Both the position numbers and the translations under genes were made by a program. The notes under the pieces were generated by a model, which made no database searches, was not told where the DNA came from, and was given only the letters and a program-made list of their open reading frames with translations. A stretch of 6,237 nt of DNA, from contig JACVXW010000063.1 in the NCBI GenBank assembly GCA_015661135.1, forward strand, positions 2,243 through 8,479, given 5' to 3'. This document shows positions 4,683-6,237 of the stretch, one piece after another. The stretch is from Chloroflexota bacterium. Lineage in GTDB: Bacteria > Chloroflexota > Limnocylindria > Limnocylindrales > CSP1-4. Position 1 is the first letter of the stretch; each line of letters begins with the position of its first letter.

Positions 4683-5129
4683 CTACCCCTTGGGTTCGAC
4701 GATCACCGTGACCTCGGGCGTCATGCCCGAGAAGACCTTGACCGCGACCTTGTATGTACCCAGAGACTTGAGCGGCTCGTCGAGTTCGATCTTGTGGCGG
4801 TCCACGACGATCCCGCGGCGGCCGAGCGCGTCGGCGATGTCCTTGGTCGTGATGGAGCCGTAGAGCTTGCCGGCGTCGCCGACCTTGACGCCCATCGTGA
4901 GGGTCGTGGAGGCGATCCGCGTGGCCGCGATCTCCGCGTCCTCACGCTCGCGCTTGCGCTTGTCCTCACGGGACGCGATGTCGTGCTGCCAGGCGCGGTA
5001 GGCGCCGCCAGCGGCGGGGACCGCGAGCTGCTGCTTGATGAGGAAGTTCGTGGCGAAGCCGTCGGCAACGGTCTTCATCTCGCCCGCCTTGCCGAGCTTG
5101 GCGACGTCCTTCGTCAGGATGACCTTCAC
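4683..5129 (-). CDS. rplI: Large ribosomal subunit protein bL9
   Basis: bL9 binds 23S rRNA at the base of the L1 stalk and affects translational fidelity. The 148-residue length is typical. The N-terminal rRNA-binding domain is clear in MKVILTKDVAKLGKAGEM (1-18) and the ADGFATNFLIKQQLAVPA stretch (22-39). A charged linker helix follows (about 50-70), then the C-terminal domain with GKLYGSITTKDIADAL (87-102), a KIELDEPLKSLGTY segment (112-125) and a valine-rich end. The GTG start has AAGGAGG ten bases upstream and overlaps the TGA of the DUF1232 gene in a GTGA tetranucleotide, so the two form an operon. The usual partners rpsF, ssb and rpsR are not next to it. Identification is secure. Confidence 0.97.
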   Translation of the reverse strand: MKVILTKDVAKLGKAGEMKTVADGFATNFLIKQQLAVPAAGGAYRAWQHDIASREDKRKREREDAEIAATRIASTTLTMGVKVGDAGKLYGSITTKDIADALGRRGIVVDRHKIELDEPLKSLGTYKVAVKVFSGMTPEVTVIVEPKG

Positions 5130-5662
5130 GCGATTGATTCCTCCTTCTTGATCCAGCCCCGCAGTCTGGGGCCGAGACCGGATTGCCGCAATGCCTCGCC
5201 CGTTGCCTGGATCAGGCCGGGCAGGCGTCGAATCGTGCGCCGGATGGGACCCGGCAGGACCCGCCGAAGCCGGGCGATATCCGCGTCGAACGCGACGCGA
5301 TCGATATCGAGCGCCGCGAGGTGCTCATCGAGGAGGTCCGGGTCCAGCCCGTCCACGAACGTGTCGAGGACCAGCGCCACGACCACGAGGTCATCCAGCC
5401 CGCCGAGGATCGGCAGGTTGTCCGGAACGAGGTCCCGACCGAGCACCAGGTAGCCGAGGGCGCCGGCGAGCAGCGCCTTGCGCGCGGCCGGGGTTCGGTC
5501 GTCGCGGACGAGGGCCCAGAGCAGGCGCGCATACACCGGGGCGCGGTTCGCGATCGGGGCGAGGGCCAGCAATCCCAGCGCACGCCGGAATCCACCGGCC
5601 ATGCCGCGCCGGCGCGATCGCCGGCCGGTCCTGCCCGAGGACTCCCGATCTTGCCGAGCCAT
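5126..5662 (-). CDS. DUF1232 (YkvA-like) membrane protein
   Basis: This 178-residue protein of unknown function carries the DUF1232 signature. The core spans about residues 58-102: ARKALLAGALGYLVLGRDLVPDNLPILGGLDDLVVVALVLD in shortened form, with the family's typical D-L-V/I-P-D turn (78-81) between two hydrophobic segments and a following GLDDL. The first 25 residues are Arg-rich and probably cytosolic; the C-terminal 70 are soluble-looking and basic. The ATG at 5662 has GGAGG 11 bases upstream. A GTG at 5725 would add 21 Arg-rich residues and lies just after a TAGACT element, so a longer, nearly leaderless form is possible; an ATG at 5602 would give a shorter one. The end overlaps rplI by four bases, implying co-transcription, though no functional link to the ribosome is evident. 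The family is fairly sure, the role unknown. Confidence 0.85.
   Translation of the reverse strand: MARQDRESSGRTGRRSRRRGMAGGFRRALGLLALAPIANRAPVYARLLWALVRDDRTPAARKALLAGALGYLVLGRDLVPDNLPILGGLDDLVVVALVLDTFVDGLDPDLLDEHLAALDIDRVAFDADIARLRRVLPGPIRRTIRRLPGLIQATGEALRQSGLGPRLRGWIKKEESIA
5140..5146 (-). promoter_or_regulatory. Ribosome binding site of rplI
   Basis: AAGGAGG on the minus strand, encoded within the Lys-Lys-Glu-Glu end of the DUF1232 gene, lies ten bases before the rplI GTG. It is the strongest Shine-Dalgarno in the window and fits the high expression expected of a ribosomal protein. Confidence 0.7.
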
Positions 5663-5735
5663 GCGCCCGAGCGCCTCCGACTTCCGATGCCGCGGCCGTG
5701 ACGCCGATCGACGCCACTCGCCCACGGGGAGCGTG

Positions 5736-5741
5736 AGTCTA
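5736..5741 (-). promoter_or_regulatory. Candidate -10 element for the DUF1232-rplI operon
   Basis: TAGACT fits the TAnnnT pattern in the gap between the upstream hypothetical gene and the DUF1232 gene. The predicted start would be near 5729, leaving about 65 bases to the ATG at 5662, or almost none to the GTG at 5725. No good -35 is visible, so the support is weak. Confidence 0.3.
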
Positions 5742-5764
5742 CCAGCCGACCACCGCAGGGCTGA

Positions 5765-5785
5765 ACGGCGCTCGCCGAGCGTCGT
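5765..5785 (-). terminator. Hairpin after the right-edge hypothetical gene
   Basis: Arms 5765-5773 and 5777-5785 form a nine-position stem with one mismatch on the minus-strand RNA and a three-base GGC loop, 12 bases after the stop codon at 5798. There is no U-run. Its place between a gene end and a candidate promoter suggests a terminator, weakly supported. Confidence 0.3.
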
Positions 5786-5797
5786 CGCCGGCAGCCC

Positions 5798-6237
5798 TCA
5801 GCGAGGCTCGTCCGGCGCCATGGGCCAGAGGGAGAAGTAGTAGATGGTCGTGCCGTCGGGTCCAACGAGGTAGACCCGCTTGACGAGGCCGCCGTTGGCC
5901 GACAGACCGAGGACCAGCGCCTCGATCGCCGACATGGCGCGGCGCCCATCGCTGTGCTCTGCCAACCCGATGAAGTCCGCGGGATCAATGCCCGGCCAGG
6001 GCCACGCGACCGTGCCGAATTCGGCCAGCCCGGGCGTCACGCCATCACCGATGTACTGAAACTTACTGGTGTCGAGCAGGTTGCCCCAGTAGCGGTCGGC
6101 CACCCAGACTTGGGTCGCCACACCAGATCCGGGGTCGTAGCCGGTCAGGATCTGGATGAGCGCCTCGAGCGGACTGGGACCGCCGACCGTGACCTGCTTG
6201 TCGATTCCGCCGGCGTGGACCGTGATGACCGGCCCGG
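5798..6237 (-). CDS. Unrecognised protein, C-terminal 145 residues (start beyond right edge)
   Basis: The frame is open from the right edge to the TGA at 5798, so this is the C-terminal part of a longer protein. I do not recognise its family. It starts at the edge with VITVHAGGIDKQVTVGG (3-19), followed by a segment rich in aromatic residues (WVADRYW at 44-50, VAWPWPGIDP at 77-86), an Ala/Leu helix (about 99-111), and ends with VYLVGPDGTTIYYFSLWP (121-138). The strand-and-turn pattern and Trp/Tyr content suggest a beta-rich, possibly extracytoplasmic domain, but any signal peptide would be outside the window. A GTG at 6121 lies inside the open frame without a ribosome binding site and within apparently continuous coding sequence, so it is not taken as the start. 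The gene ends 72 bases before the earliest DUF1232 start and is probably a separate transcription unit. Confidence 0.7.
   Translation of the reverse strand, partial: GPVITVHAGGIDKQVTVGGPSPLEALIQILTGYDPGSGVATQVWVADRYWGNLLDTSKFQYIGDGVTPGLAEFGTVAWPWPGIDPADFIGLAEHSDGRRAMSAIEALVLGLSANGGLVKRVYLVGPDGTTIYYFSLWPMAPDEPR

Noticed and set aside
5212..5988. Second minus-strand frame of 258 codons over the DUF1232 gene
   Set aside because: It overlaps the DUF1232 gene and the right-edge protein in a different frame, and its translation is Ser/Arg/Trp-rich low complexity without a domain.

Overview
This 6.2 kb window is GC-rich and every credible gene is on the minus strand, so transcription runs from right to left. 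The plus-strand open frames are antisense shadows of these genes. GC-rich codon use, frequent GTG starts, starts without a Shine-Dalgarno sequence and a Gram-positive-type LexA box (GAAC-N4-GTTC) suggest a high-GC Chloroflexota or actinobacterial-type organism. Chloroflexota of the Limnocylindria kind is my best guess, but no marker here proves it.

Layout in transcription order. (1) 6237-5798: the C-terminal part of an unrecognised protein that starts beyond the right edge. (2) 5662-4683: a DUF1232 (YkvA-like) membrane protein overlapping rplI (ribosomal protein bL9) by four bases. (3) 4682-4329: a gene-free stretch of 354 bases with short degenerate repeats. (4) 4328-2964: dinB, a Y-family translesion DNA polymerase. 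(5) 2910-2858: a strong promoter, TTGACA-N18-TAGGAT, with one perfect LexA box inside its spacer and a second just past the start point. (6) 2793-2524: an 89-residue protein, possibly DUF6504-like, driven by that promoter. (7) 2523-2292: an intergenic stretch with two adjacent strong hairpins. (8) 2291 to the left edge: fchA, folD and fhs, joined by two ATGA overlaps.

The fchA-folD-fhs operon encodes a full formate to 5,10-methylene-tetrahydrofolate route: Fhs makes 10-formyl-THF, FchA makes methenyl-THF and FolD makes methylene-THF. FolD has isoleucine where the family's catalytic lysine sits, and its usual PCTPxG folate-site motif is changed, while its NADP-side motifs are intact. The likely reading is that FolD works here mainly as a dehydrogenase and FchA supplies the cyclohydrolase step.

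The DNA-repair half combines a translesion polymerase gene without a visible SOS box with a small downstream gene under a double SOS operator, which suggests a DNA-damage-induced accessory protein. fchA and dinB also share a nearly identical start-site layout (ACAATCG-CGGC directly before GTG), consistent with leaderless mRNAs. No tRNA, rRNA, CRISPR array, insertion sequence or transposase gene was seen.
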